From CAWDVH01 sp963805705 (lineage in GTDB: Bacteria > Actinomycetota > Actinomycetes > Streptosporangiales > Streptosporangiaceae): DNA of 64,000 bases. The notes below the pieces were generated by a model that was given only the letters and a program-made list of their open reading frames with translations, did no database searches and was not told where the DNA came from. How positions within the stretch are numbered: position 1 is the stretch's first letter; each line of letters begins with the position of its first letter. The position numbers were made by a program, and so were the translations under genes. This document shows, one piece after another, positions 50,268-57,903 of this stretch. Where the stretch lies: contig CAWDVH010000004.1 of the NCBI GenBank assembly GCA_963805705.1, forward strand, positions 186,001 through 250,000, read 5' to 3'.

Positions 50268-50941
50268 AAGGTCGCGTGCTGGTCGTCGATGATGACGCCG
50301 CCCTCGCCGAGATGCTGGGAATCGTGCTGCGTGGCGAGGGCTTTGAGCCCACGTTCGTCGCCGATGGAGACAAGGCGATGGAGGTGTTCCGTGACTCCAA
50401 GCCGGATCTTGTCCTGCTCGACTTGATGCTGCCTGGCATGGACGGCATCGACGTCTGCCGCCAGATCCGGGCCGAGTCCGGCGTCCCGATCGTGATGCTG
50501 ACCGCCAAGAGCGACACGGTCGACGTGGTCCTGGGCCTGGAATCGGGGGCCGACGACTACATCGTCAAGCCGTTCCAGTCGAAAGTGCTGATCGCGCGGG
50601 TCAGGGCACGGCTGCGCCGCACCGATGACCCGGCTCCGGAGATGCTCGCTATCGGCGATGTCAGCATTGACGTGGCCGGGCACGCGGTTAAGCGCGCGGG
50701 CGAGCCACTGAATCTCACCCCGCTTGAGTTCGACCTTCTGGTGGCGCTGGCCCGCAAGCCGCGCCAGGTGTTCACCAGGGAGGTGCTGCTCGAGCAGGTC
50801 TGGGGGTACCGGCACGCCGCCGATACCCGCCTGGTCAATGTCCATGTGCAGCGGCTGCGCGCCAAGATTGAGAAGGATCCCGAGCGCCCTGAGATCGTCG
50901 TCACCGTCCGCGGCGTTGGATACAAGGCAGGTCCCGGCTGA
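50255..50941 (+). CDS. mtrA: MtrA response regulator (OmpR/PhoB family)
   Basis: The 228-residue protein has a receiver domain with acidic pocket VVDDDAAL, phosphoacceptor D56 in LVLLDLMLPGMDG, and the lysine of DDYIVKPF. The C-terminal winged helix has LNLTPLEFDLLVALA and RLVNVHVQRLRAKIE. MtrA is the essential actinobacterial regulator of cell division, envelope and replication genes. The start overlaps the end of mtnA, and mtrB and lpqB follow, the standard order. Confidence 0.97.
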   Translation: MGNMKGRVLVVDDDAALAEMLGIVLRGEGFEPTFVADGDKAMEVFRDSKPDLVLLDLMLPGMDGIDVCRQIRAESGVPIVMLTAKSDTVDVVLGLESGADDYIVKPFQSKVLIARVRARLRRTDDPAPEMLAIGDVSIDVAGHAVKRAGEPLNLTPLEFDLLVALARKPRQVFTREVLLEQVWGYRHAADTRLVNVHVQRLRAKIEKDPERPEIVVTVRGVGYKAGPG

Positions 50942-51022
50942 CCGGGGCAGGCGACACGGGACGGGCAGGTCAGGCAGTGGACGTCGGCCAGCCCGGTGGT
51001 GAATGATCAGCGGAGAAGGGTC

Positions 51023-53092
51023 ATGAAGGGAGTACCGCCCAGCAGCAGCGCCGGGAGCGAGGCTCCCGCGCGCTCTCCCGGCGCCAGGCAGTCCGCTCTG
51101 ATGCTTCCGGAGACTGCGGTACCGCCTGCTCGGCCGTCCGCGCCGCCCGAGGTGCCCGCGCCGCCCGATATGCCTGCGCTAGCCAAGGGGCCTGCGCCGG
51201 CCAAGGGACCTGCGCCGGCCGAAGGGTCCGCGTCAGCCGATCCCGCGTCGGCCGCGCTCATCGGTCCTGCGTCGGCCGCGCCCGCCGGTCCTGCGTCGGG
51301 CGGCGGCGGCCCGGCCCGGCGCCCTGATTCCACCGTGAATCAGAGCCTCGGCCGGGCCGCAATGGAATGGCTCGATCCAGCCCGACGGTGGCGTGATGCG
51401 GCCCGGATTGCCGCCATGCTGCGCAGGCGCTCCAAAGCGGCAGTTCGCACCGCCCACGCCCGGTGGCGCCGCTCGCTTCAGTTGCGGGTCGTCACCGCGA
51501 CGCTGGTGCTTTCCGCCCTCGTGGTCACCGTGCTCGGCTTTTTCCTGATTCAGCAGGTCGCTAACGGCCTGCTGAAAGCCAAGGTGAAGTCAGCCGAGAA
51601 TCAGGCCGCCCAGGGGCTGATCGTCGCGGAGGGCCAGCCCGGTGTGTCAGCGAAGCGCAGTAGCTCCACGTCGGGGCTCATGATGGCCATCGTCACCGAG
51701 CTCGGGGCCCAGAGCGGCACCTCCAGTGACTTCAGTGTCGCGGTCATGATCGCGCCGGATAAGCAAGGTCCGCCGGTGTACCAGGCGGGAGCCAGCGTCG
51801 GCCTCCCGGTTGACCGTATCCCGGCTCGGCTAACGCGGCAGGTGGAGAGCGAGCGCCCGGATCGCGTGAGCACCATGAGCTACACCTTCGTCAGCCTGCC
51901 TTTCCCTGGTAGCAAGGCAGTGCCGGGGCTCATCTTCGGCGCCCCCTTCGGGAGCGATTACCAGCTGTACTACTTCTTCCCGCTGACCCAGGAGCAGCAG
52001 AGCCTGGCGCTCGTGCAGCGCACGCTGCTGCTGGTCGGCCTCGCCCTGGTTTTCCTGCTGGCCGCGATCGCCTCGCTGGTCACTCGCTGGGTGGTGGTAC
52101 CCGTGGCACGGGCGGCGCAGGGCGCCCAGCGGCTGTCGACCGGGAATCTCGACGAGCGGGTGCAAGTACGCGGCACCGATGAGCTGGCCGCGCTCGCGAC
52201 GTCGTTCAACGATATGGCCGCCAGCCTGCAAGAGAAGATGCGGGAGCTGGAGGAACTGTCCCAGGTGCAGCGGCAGTTCGTCTCGGATGTCTCGCATGAG
52301 CTGCGGACACCGCTGACCACTATCAGGATCGCCGCTGACCTGCTCTATGAGTCCAGGGGAAAGCTGGAGCCCGCCGCCGGGCGGTCGGCCGAGCTGCTGC
52401 AAAGCCAGATTGAGCGATTTGAGTCGCTGCTGAGCGACCTGCTGGAGATCAGCAGGCACGACGCTAATGCGGCGACGCTGGACGCTGAGCCGGTCGACGT
52501 ATGCGATCTGGCCAGGCATGCGGCCGATGTCGCGCAGCAGCTCGCGGAGCGCCGCGGAGCCAAGATCGAGTTCAGGCTGCCCGCCGAGCCCTGCGTCGCG
52601 GAAGTTGACCCTCGCCGGGTCGAGCGCATCCTGCGCAACCTTCTGGTGAATGCGGTCGAGCACGGCGAGAACCGGGATGCGGTCGTCACCGTCGCGGGTG
52701 ACAGGGACGCGGTGGCCATCGCGGTGCGGGACTACGGGGTGGGCCTGGCGCCCGGCGAGGAGCGCCTCGCCTTCGACCGGTTCTGGCGTGCCGATCCCGC
52801 GCGGGCCCGGGCGACGGGCGGCACGGGACTTGGCCTGGCGATCGCGCTGGAGGATGCCCGCCTGCACGGCGGATGGCTGGAGGCCTGGGGCGAACCCGGC
52901 CGTGGATCGGTGTTCCGGCTCACGCTGCCCAGGCTGTCCGGCGGCAAGCTCGCCGGATCGCCTCTGCCGCTTGGGCCGGATGAGTCCGAGCTGGGTGGCC
53001 TGCTGGCCCAGCAAGCCAGCGACGTCACCCTGGGCAGCGGCGTCGCCCTGGGCAGCGGCGTCGCCCTGGGCAGCGAGGCGTCGCATGGCTAG
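51023..53092 (+). CDS. mtrB: MtrB sensor histidine kinase
   Basis: ATG 51023 follows GGAGAAGG and is preferred; GTG 50996 is in frame upstream. The 689-residue protein has an unusually long N-terminal Pro/Ala-rich cytoplasmic stretch (about 120 residues with APAKGP-like repeats). TM1 (VVTATLVLSALVVTVLGFFL) and an extracytoplasmic sensor follow. TM2 leads to a HAMP region, the HisKA box SDVSHELRTPLTT and the ATPase motifs NLLVNAVEHGEN and GTGLGLAIA. MtrB phosphorylates MtrA. The C-terminus ends in GSGVAL repeats. The stop overlaps the lpqB start by eight bases. Confidence 0.95.
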   Translation: MKGVPPSSSAGSEAPARSPGARQSALMLPETAVPPARPSAPPEVPAPPDMPALAKGPAPAKGPAPAEGSASADPASAALIGPASAAPAGPASGGGGPARRPDSTVNQSLGRAAMEWLDPARRWRDAARIAAMLRRRSKAAVRTAHARWRRSLQLRVVTATLVLSALVVTVLGFFLIQQVANGLLKAKVKSAENQAAQGLIVAEGQPGVSAKRSSSTSGLMMAIVTELGAQSGTSSDFSVAVMIAPDKQGPPVYQAGASVGLPVDRIPARLTRQVESERPDRVSTMSYTFVSLPFPGSKAVPGLIFGAPFGSDYQLYYFFPLTQEQQSLALVQRTLLLVGLALVFLLAAIASLVTRWVVVPVARAAQGAQRLSTGNLDERVQVRGTDELAALATSFNDMAASLQEKMRELEELSQVQRQFVSDVSHELRTPLTTIRIAADLLYESRGKLEPAAGRSAELLQSQIERFESLLSDLLEISRHDANAATLDAEPVDVCDLARHAADVAQQLAERRGAKIEFRLPAEPCVAEVDPRRVERILRNLLVNAVEHGENRDAVVTVAGDRDAVAIAVRDYGVGLAPGEERLAFDRFWRADPARARATGGTGLGLAIALEDARLHGGWLEAWGEPGRGSVFRLTLPRLSGGKLAGSPLPLGPDESELGGLLAQQASDVTLGSGVALGSGVALGSEASHG
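53024..53077. repeat. 18-bp tandem repeat at the 3' end of mtrB
   Basis: Three units (53024-53041, 53042-53059, 53060-53077) of GTCGCCCTGGGCAGCGGC-type sequence encode VALGSG hexapeptides at the C-terminus of MtrB. The unit is in frame. Confidence 0.8.
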
Positions 53093-54902
53093 CGCCTGCC
53101 GTGGCGCCGGCGTCCGGATGGCCGCCTGCGCCGTCGCCGTCGCCGTCATCGCCGGGGGCTGTGCCGCGATGCCGACGAGCGGACCTGTGCAGCCGGTCGC
53201 CGTGGTCCAGCGGGGCAGCGGCCAGACCCAGGACAATCCGCAGCCGATCCCGGTGCCGCCGGGCCGGGGCTGGTCGCCGTACGATATCGTGTCCGGCTTC
53301 CTGGCGGCGAGCACCAGTTTCACTAATAACCATGCTGTTGCCCGTACTTACCTGGCCCCCGCGATCGCCAGGAAGTGGAATCCGGGCTGGGCGGCCACCG
53401 TGGTGGGTCCGGCGCCGAAGATCACCGGCGTGCTCCGGCCCAAGAATGTCGTTCCCGGCGGACCGCAGACGAAAATCGTCCAGTTCGTCGGTCAGCGACT
53501 CGCGACGCTGACGAGCAGTGGCCAGTATCTGACCTCATCTGGCCTGAAGGAGGCCGACGAGTTCACCCTCGTCAACATCAGCGGGCAATGGCGGATCTCC
53601 CGTCTGCCCTCGCTGACGTCGCTGATTCTGACCGAGCCCGACTTCCTGCGCGACTACCAGCCGCGCAATCTGTACTTCTTCAGCCCGTCCAATGCCAACC
53701 TGGTGCCCGACCCGGTATTCGTTCCGCAGCAGGCGACCAATGCCGAGCCCGCCCGCGGGCTGGTGAAAGCCCTGCTCAAGGACCCGGCCGGCTGGCTGTC
53801 CGGGGCGACGAAGACTGATTTCCCGGTCGGCACCAAGCTCCTCGGGGTCAAGATCCTCGGCACCAGCGCCGTTGTCGACCTGGGCGGCTCGGCCGCGAAG
53901 GCGAGCCCGACGGTACTCAGGAACATAGCCGCGCAGCTCGTCTGGACGCTGTCGGGTACCTCGTACTCGACCCCCGGCATCCAGTCGGTGGTTCTGGAGA
54001 TCAACGGGCTGGTGAAGCGCCCGCACGGTGAGCAGCTTCAGCTGCTGCCGACATACAGCAACCTGATGCCGGCTCGGCCGGCGGGCGGCGCGTACTTCCT
54101 GAGCAGCAGCGGCGGTGTCAAGGAACTGTCCGATTCCGCCAAGTTCGCCCGGCAGGTGCCCTGGCCGGCGGCCCTGGGCAAGATGGCCTTCTCCGCGATC
54201 GCGGTGGCGCCTGGCGGGAACCAGATTGCCGGGATCGTCCCTGCCGCCAAGGGGTGCACCGTCTACTCAGGCGCGCTCCGGCCGGGCGCCACCCTGACCC
54301 CGCGCCAGCTCAACAGCGGTACCTGCACCTCGCTGAGCTGGGATAGCCAGGGTGATATCTGGGCGTCGGCCGGTACGCACGTCTGGATGCTGCCGCCCCA
54401 GGGCGCGGCCGTCCCCGTCTTCCTGCCCGCGGCCGCCGGGCTCGCTAGCCTGGCGTCACCGCAGGAAATCACCGCACTGCGCATTGCCCCCGATGGCGTG
54501 CGCGTCGCGATGGTCGTCCGTCTGGGGAACGGATCGGCGGGAGTGGTGCTCGGGGCCATTAGCAGGAATGGCAGCGGCTCGAACGAGCAGATCTATATCG
54601 GGCAGAGCGGGGACGTGTTGTCCATAGGCACGGATGTCCCTGACCCCGTGGCCCTGAGCTGGTATGACGCCGATCACGTCCTCGTGCTGGGGCAGCGGCC
54701 GACCGGCAGTGAGCTCTACGACGTCTCATTGACCGGAGGCGTCTCCACCTTGATCACGACCGCCAACGGCACAGTCTCGATCACCGGCGCCCGGACTCCG
54801 CTGATCGCGGGCACCTCCCACGGCCAGATTCTGGCGTCATCAGGCCCTGGCCTGCCGTGGCGGCTGGTCGGCCAGGGCGGCAGTCCCGCCTATCCCGGCT
54901 GA
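53085..54902 (+). CDS. lpqB: LpqB lipoprotein, MtrB accessory
   Basis: From ATG 53085 the product has 605 residues. The signal sequence ACAVAVAVIAGGC ends in a cysteine, giving a weak lipobox (AGGC rather than LAGC). A GerMN domain follows with VDLGGSAAKASPTVLRNIAAQL, and a C-terminal beta-propeller-like LpqB domain with repeated VAPGGNQIAGI and RIAPDGVRVAMVV blades. LpqB binds the extracytoplasmic domain of MtrB and tunes its activity in mycobacteria. The gene overlaps mtrB by eight bases. Confidence 0.94.
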   Translation: MASACRGAGVRMAACAVAVAVIAGGCAAMPTSGPVQPVAVVQRGSGQTQDNPQPIPVPPGRGWSPYDIVSGFLAASTSFTNNHAVARTYLAPAIARKWNPGWAATVVGPAPKITGVLRPKNVVPGGPQTKIVQFVGQRLATLTSSGQYLTSSGLKEADEFTLVNISGQWRISRLPSLTSLILTEPDFLRDYQPRNLYFFSPSNANLVPDPVFVPQQATNAEPARGLVKALLKDPAGWLSGATKTDFPVGTKLLGVKILGTSAVVDLGGSAAKASPTVLRNIAAQLVWTLSGTSYSTPGIQSVVLEINGLVKRPHGEQLQLLPTYSNLMPARPAGGAYFLSSSGGVKELSDSAKFARQVPWPAALGKMAFSAIAVAPGGNQIAGIVPAAKGCTVYSGALRPGATLTPRQLNSGTCTSLSWDSQGDIWASAGTHVWMLPPQGAAVPVFLPAAAGLASLASPQEITALRIAPDGVRVAMVVRLGNGSAGVVLGAISRNGSGSNEQIYIGQSGDVLSIGTDVPDPVALSWYDADHVLVLGQRPTGSELYDVSLTGGVSTLITTANGTVSITGARTPLIAGTSHGQILASSGPGLPWRLVGQGGSPAYPG

Positions 54903-55367
54903 GCTCCCGGCGGCTGGCATGAGCCGGCCCTGATCGCGAGAGCCAGGGCACGGCGTGACGCAAAGCGTCCCGAAGCGGTCGCTGCCGCCTGCCAGAGCGG
55001 AAACTCTGAGCGTCCCCTCCTGACATTCGGACCGCGTCGGGCTAGCGTCGTCCCCATGGCACCCGCCCGGGTCCGTGGTTGCGTCAGGCAGGCTTCCCCC
55101 TCAGCGGGGCGGCCGTCCTGGCAAGCCGATGCCAGCCGCAGGCGAAACGGCCCACGTAAGGCGACTTATCGTCGACCGATCACGGTGCGGCTTAGAAGTA
55201 AGTCCTGCCCCGCCGGGGGATCCGACGTCTCCCGGGTAGGGAGAAGGGTAGTAGTGGCACAAGCAGCCGCGAGCCTCTCAGCAGGCGGATGTGGGGTCGA
55301 AGACCAGGTCGGCCGGGCGGGTGTCAGGGCGGGCTCATGCCAAGACCGGGCAGAAGGGGGTTCCTGA
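54903..55367. other. 465-bp gap between lpqB and hpf without a recognisable gene
   Basis: In many actinobacteria a comF-like phosphoribosyltransferase gene occupies this interval. Here I see no such gene and no remnant. The open frame at 55056-55367 is Arg/Ser/Gly-rich and looks non-coding. The stretch has several short inverted repeats and AGGG-type runs near 55240. It most likely holds the hpf promoter and a long 5' leader. Confidence 0.6.
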
Positions 55368-56213
55368 GTGGACATCATCTTCAAAGGCCGGCACACCGAC
55401 GTGCTGGAACGATTCCGCAAGCACGCGACAGCGAAGCTAACCAAGATCGAGAGAATGGCCGCCAAAGCCATCAGGGTCGACGTGGAGGTGTCCACCGAGC
55501 GCAACCCGCGGCAGTCCGGTCGCAAAGAGCGCGTCGAGCTGACCATCACCTCCGGCGGCCCGGCTATCCGGGCCGAGGCTGCCGCTGAGGACCGTTTCGT
55601 GGCTCTCGACATGGCGCTGGCGAAACTGGAATCGCGGCTGCGGCGGGCGAATGACCGTCGCAAGGGCCGGCACGGCGCGCGGGCGGCGATCCGGCTCACT
55701 GACCTGCCGGAGGCAAGCGACCCGGCGGTGCCCGAGGTGCCCGGCGAAGGCCCGGGCTCTGGTTCCGGCACCCGGATGGACCCCGCTGCCCTGGATGACC
55801 GGCCCCGTCCCGCTGGACCGGCGCCTGGCGCGCCGCAGGGCGGCGCCGCGGGCGAGGAGAGCGGGACGGCCGATGCCGCGTGGGCTGACCATGACATGGT
55901 CCCCATTGCGATGGAGGGCGACGGGCCGCTGGTCGTGCGGGAGAAATTTCACGGCGCCAGCCCGATGGCGATCGACCAGGCTCTGCTTGAGATGGAGCTG
56001 GTGGGCCATGATTTCTTTCTCTTCCGCGACGTTCAGGGCGGCAAGCCGAGTGTCGTGTACCGGCGGCGCGGCTATCAGTACGGCGTAATTCGGCTGGTGG
56101 AGGACGAGGCGGATGCGGCGGCTGTCGAGTCGCCGCCGACCGTCGTCCGGGCCCGGGGCAGCGGGCGGTCCAACGGGCGGGCGAAGGGCGGGACGAGGTT
56201 GCGCGCTGGCTGA
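55368..56213 (+). CDS. hpf: Long-form ribosome hibernation promoting factor (HPF)
   Basis: The 281-residue protein starts at GTG 55368. It has the ribosome-binding HPF/YfiA domain in residues 1-100 (MDIIFKGRHTDV, KIERMAAKAIRVDVEVS, ALDMALAKLESRLRRAND). An acidic Pro/Gly linker of about 75 residues follows. The C-terminal dimerisation domain has VVREKFHGASPMAIDQALLEMELVGHDFFLF and YRRRGYQYGVIRLVE. Long HPF joins 70S ribosomes into inactive 100S pairs under stress. The order lpqB-hpf-secA is conserved in actinobacteria. The linker is longer than usual. Confidence 0.95.
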   Translation: MDIIFKGRHTDVLERFRKHATAKLTKIERMAAKAIRVDVEVSTERNPRQSGRKERVELTITSGGPAIRAEAAAEDRFVALDMALAKLESRLRRANDRRKGRHGARAAIRLTDLPEASDPAVPEVPGEGPGSGSGTRMDPAALDDRPRPAGPAPGAPQGGAAGEESGTADAAWADHDMVPIAMEGDGPLVVREKFHGASPMAIDQALLEMELVGHDFFLFRDVQGGKPSVVYRRRGYQYGVIRLVEDEADAAAVESPPTVVRARGSGRSNGRAKGGTRLRAG

Positions 56214-56423
56214 CCGGTCGGGAGCCGCGCGGCGCGTTCGCTGCCGGCGGCTTCGCGCTTGCATGCGGGCCGCCGGTCGGTAAGAGTTTGATCACACGGC
56301 GGCGACTGGTCCGTTGAGGGCGGACAGCGGGCATCGCCGCCCGGCTGATGCTGCCTCGCTTGAGGCCGCCAGGGCGCATGAGGCCAGGGCGACAGCGACG
56401 CGGCAGTCATGGGAGGGAGGATC

Positions 56424-57143
56424 ATGGGAAGTAGTACCGGGGCCGGTGACGACGCATCAGGCGCCCCGGAGCGTCCCGAGCCCATCCGCACGCTGATAGT
56501 CGATGATCATGCGCTGTTCCGCCGCGGCCTGGAGATGGTCCTGGATTCCGAGCCGGACATCGAGCTAGTCGGCCAGGCCAGCGACGGCGAGGAAGCGGTC
56601 GAGAAGGCAGGCGAATCCCTGCCTGACGTTGTCCTGATGGACATCCGCATGCCGCGCAGCAGCGGGATCGAGGCGTGCCGGGCCATGAAGGAGGTCGTTC
56701 CCAGCGCCAAGATCGTCATTCTCACGATCAGTGACGAAGAGGAGGATCTCTTCGAGGCGATCAGGGCGGGCGCGAGCGGGTACCTGCTCAAGGACATCCC
56801 GCTCGATGAGGTCGCCGAGACGGTTCGCGCGGTACATGGCGGCCAGTCCCTGATCAACCCCTCGATGGCCGGGAAGCTCCTCACCGAGTTCGCGGCGCTC
56901 GCCCGGCGGGATCAGGAAGAACGCGTCGAGCAGATCCCGGCGCCGCGGCTGACTGAGCGTGAGATGCAGGTGCTCAAGCTCGTCGCCAGGGGGATGAACA
57001 ATCGCGACATCGGCAAGGAATTGTTCATCTCGGACAACACGGTCAAGAATCACGTGCGTAACATCCTGGAGAAACTGCAGATCCACTCGCGGATGGAAGC
57101 AGTGATGGTTGCCGTGCGGGACAAGCTGATCGAGTTCGGCTGA
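56424..57143 (+). CDS. NarL/FixJ-family response regulator (orphan)
   Basis: ATG 56424 follows GGGAGGGAGG and is preferred over ATG 56409. The 239-residue protein has a receiver domain (TLIVDDHALFRRGL, phosphoacceptor in PDVVLMDIRMP, SGYLLKD) and a LuxR-type DNA-binding domain (LTEREMQVLKLVARG, ISDNTVKNHVRNILEKL). No sensor kinase gene is adjacent. Streptomyces has a similar orphan regulator between hpf and secA, from memory. Its targets are unknown. Confidence 0.92.
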   Translation: MGSSTGAGDDASGAPERPEPIRTLIVDDHALFRRGLEMVLDSEPDIELVGQASDGEEAVEKAGESLPDVVLMDIRMPRSSGIEACRAMKEVVPSAKIVILTISDEEEDLFEAIRAGASGYLLKDIPLDEVAETVRAVHGGQSLINPSMAGKLLTEFAALARRDQEERVEQIPAPRLTEREMQVLKLVARGMNNRDIGKELFISDNTVKNHVRNILEKLQIHSRMEAVMVAVRDKLIEFG

Positions 57144-57240
57144 CGCCGGCGAGCCGCCCCGCCGCCCGCCCCGCCCCGCAGGCCGCCCGATAGGGCCCGC
57201 TTGCGCCGGCGAGCCGCGGAACCCTGGATAATCCGGTGTC

Positions 57241-57281
57241 TTGTCAGGCTATGCCTGACGCCGTAAGGTGATTCCTGACAA
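57241..57281. promoter_or_regulatory. Palindromic operator-like site before the ClpX-zinc-finger protein gene
   Basis: TCAGGC-TAT-GCCTGA (57244-57258) is a perfect 15-bp inverted repeat. In addition TTGTCAGG (57241-57248) is the exact reverse complement of CCTGACAA (57274-57281), so three half sites of the same type occur in 41 bp. The last half site ends 23 bases before the start codon and close to the ribosome site, a suitable place for repression. Confidence 0.5.
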
Positions 57282-57304
57282 TGGGATCGACCGGAGGCAC
57301 CGGC

Positions 57305-57709
57305 ATGCCAGCTCTCAATGACTCGGCGGCAGAAGCCGTGACCGAGGCCGCAGACGAGGCGAGAGCAGGCGTCATCTGCTCGTTCTGCCTGAAGTCAGCC
57401 GCAGACGTGGCGACCATGGTGGGAGGGCTGGGCGTCTTCATCTGCGACGCCTGCGTCTCCGCCTGCGTTGAGATCATCGAGAACAAGCCCGAGGTGAAGT
57501 CCAACCTGGCCAACTGGGAGCGTGACTTCGCTGATGAGGACTTGCTGGCCATGCTGCCCAAGATCGCGGCGGCCGGTGCGCAGGTCGAGCGGCAGCTGGT
57601 CACCTGGGTGTCCAGGGCGCGCGCTCGGTCGATCACCTGGGCCCGGATCGGGGCCGCCCTGGGCATGACGCGCCAATCCGCCTGGGAGCGCTTCTCCGGC
57701 GAGGAGTAG
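57305..57709 (+). CDS. Stand-alone ClpX-type zinc-finger protein with C-terminal helix-turn-helix-like segment
   Basis: ATG 57305 follows GGAGG at seven bases; an ATG at 57281 is in frame but overlaps the operator-like site. The 134-residue product carries a ClpX zinc-binding domain: CSFCLKSAADV, then GVFICDACVSAC, giving two CxxC pairs. No AAA+ ATPase follows. Instead a linker leads to ITWARIGAALGMTRQSAWERF, which has the pattern of a helix-turn-helix. In ClpX the zinc domain dimerises and binds substrates and adaptors. This protein could be a regulator or could compete with ClpX. Function unknown. Confidence 0.8.
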   Translation: MPALNDSAAEAVTEAADEARAGVICSFCLKSAADVATMVGGLGVFICDACVSACVEIIENKPEVKSNLANWERDFADEDLLAMLPKIAAAGAQVERQLVTWVSRARARSITWARIGAALGMTRQSAWERFSGEE

Positions 57710-57738
57710 GCCGCCCCGCCCCGCGAGCCCGGTTCGCT

Positions 57739-57836
57739 GAGCCCCGCTGCCTGAGCCCCGCTGCCTGAGCCCTACCGGCCGAGCCCTACCGGCCGAGCCC
57801 TACCGGCCGAGCCCTACCGGCCGAGCCCTACCGGCC
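57739..57836. repeat. 14-bp minisatellite between convergent genes
   Basis: Seven 14-bp units stand in tandem. Two read GAGCCCCGCTGCCT (57739-57752, 57753-57766) and five identical ones read GAGCCCTACCGGCC (57767-57836). Degenerate copies continue to about 57890. It lies in the 194-bp gap between the zinc-finger gene and the YcaQ-type gene. Confidence 0.9.
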
Positions 57837-57903
57837 GAGGCCGCCGGCTGGGGCCACCGGCCGAGCGCCACCGGATAAGCGAGCCCCGCCGCCGGATCCT
57901 GCG

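Noticed and set aside
55056..55367. 103-codon frame directly before hpf
   Set aside because: Composition is Arg/Ser/Gly-rich, there is no ribosome site and no family resemblance. It looks like a chance open frame in GC-rich DNA.
57739..57836. CRISPR-like array
   Set aside because: Units are 14 bp in direct tandem with no spacers, so it is a minisatellite.
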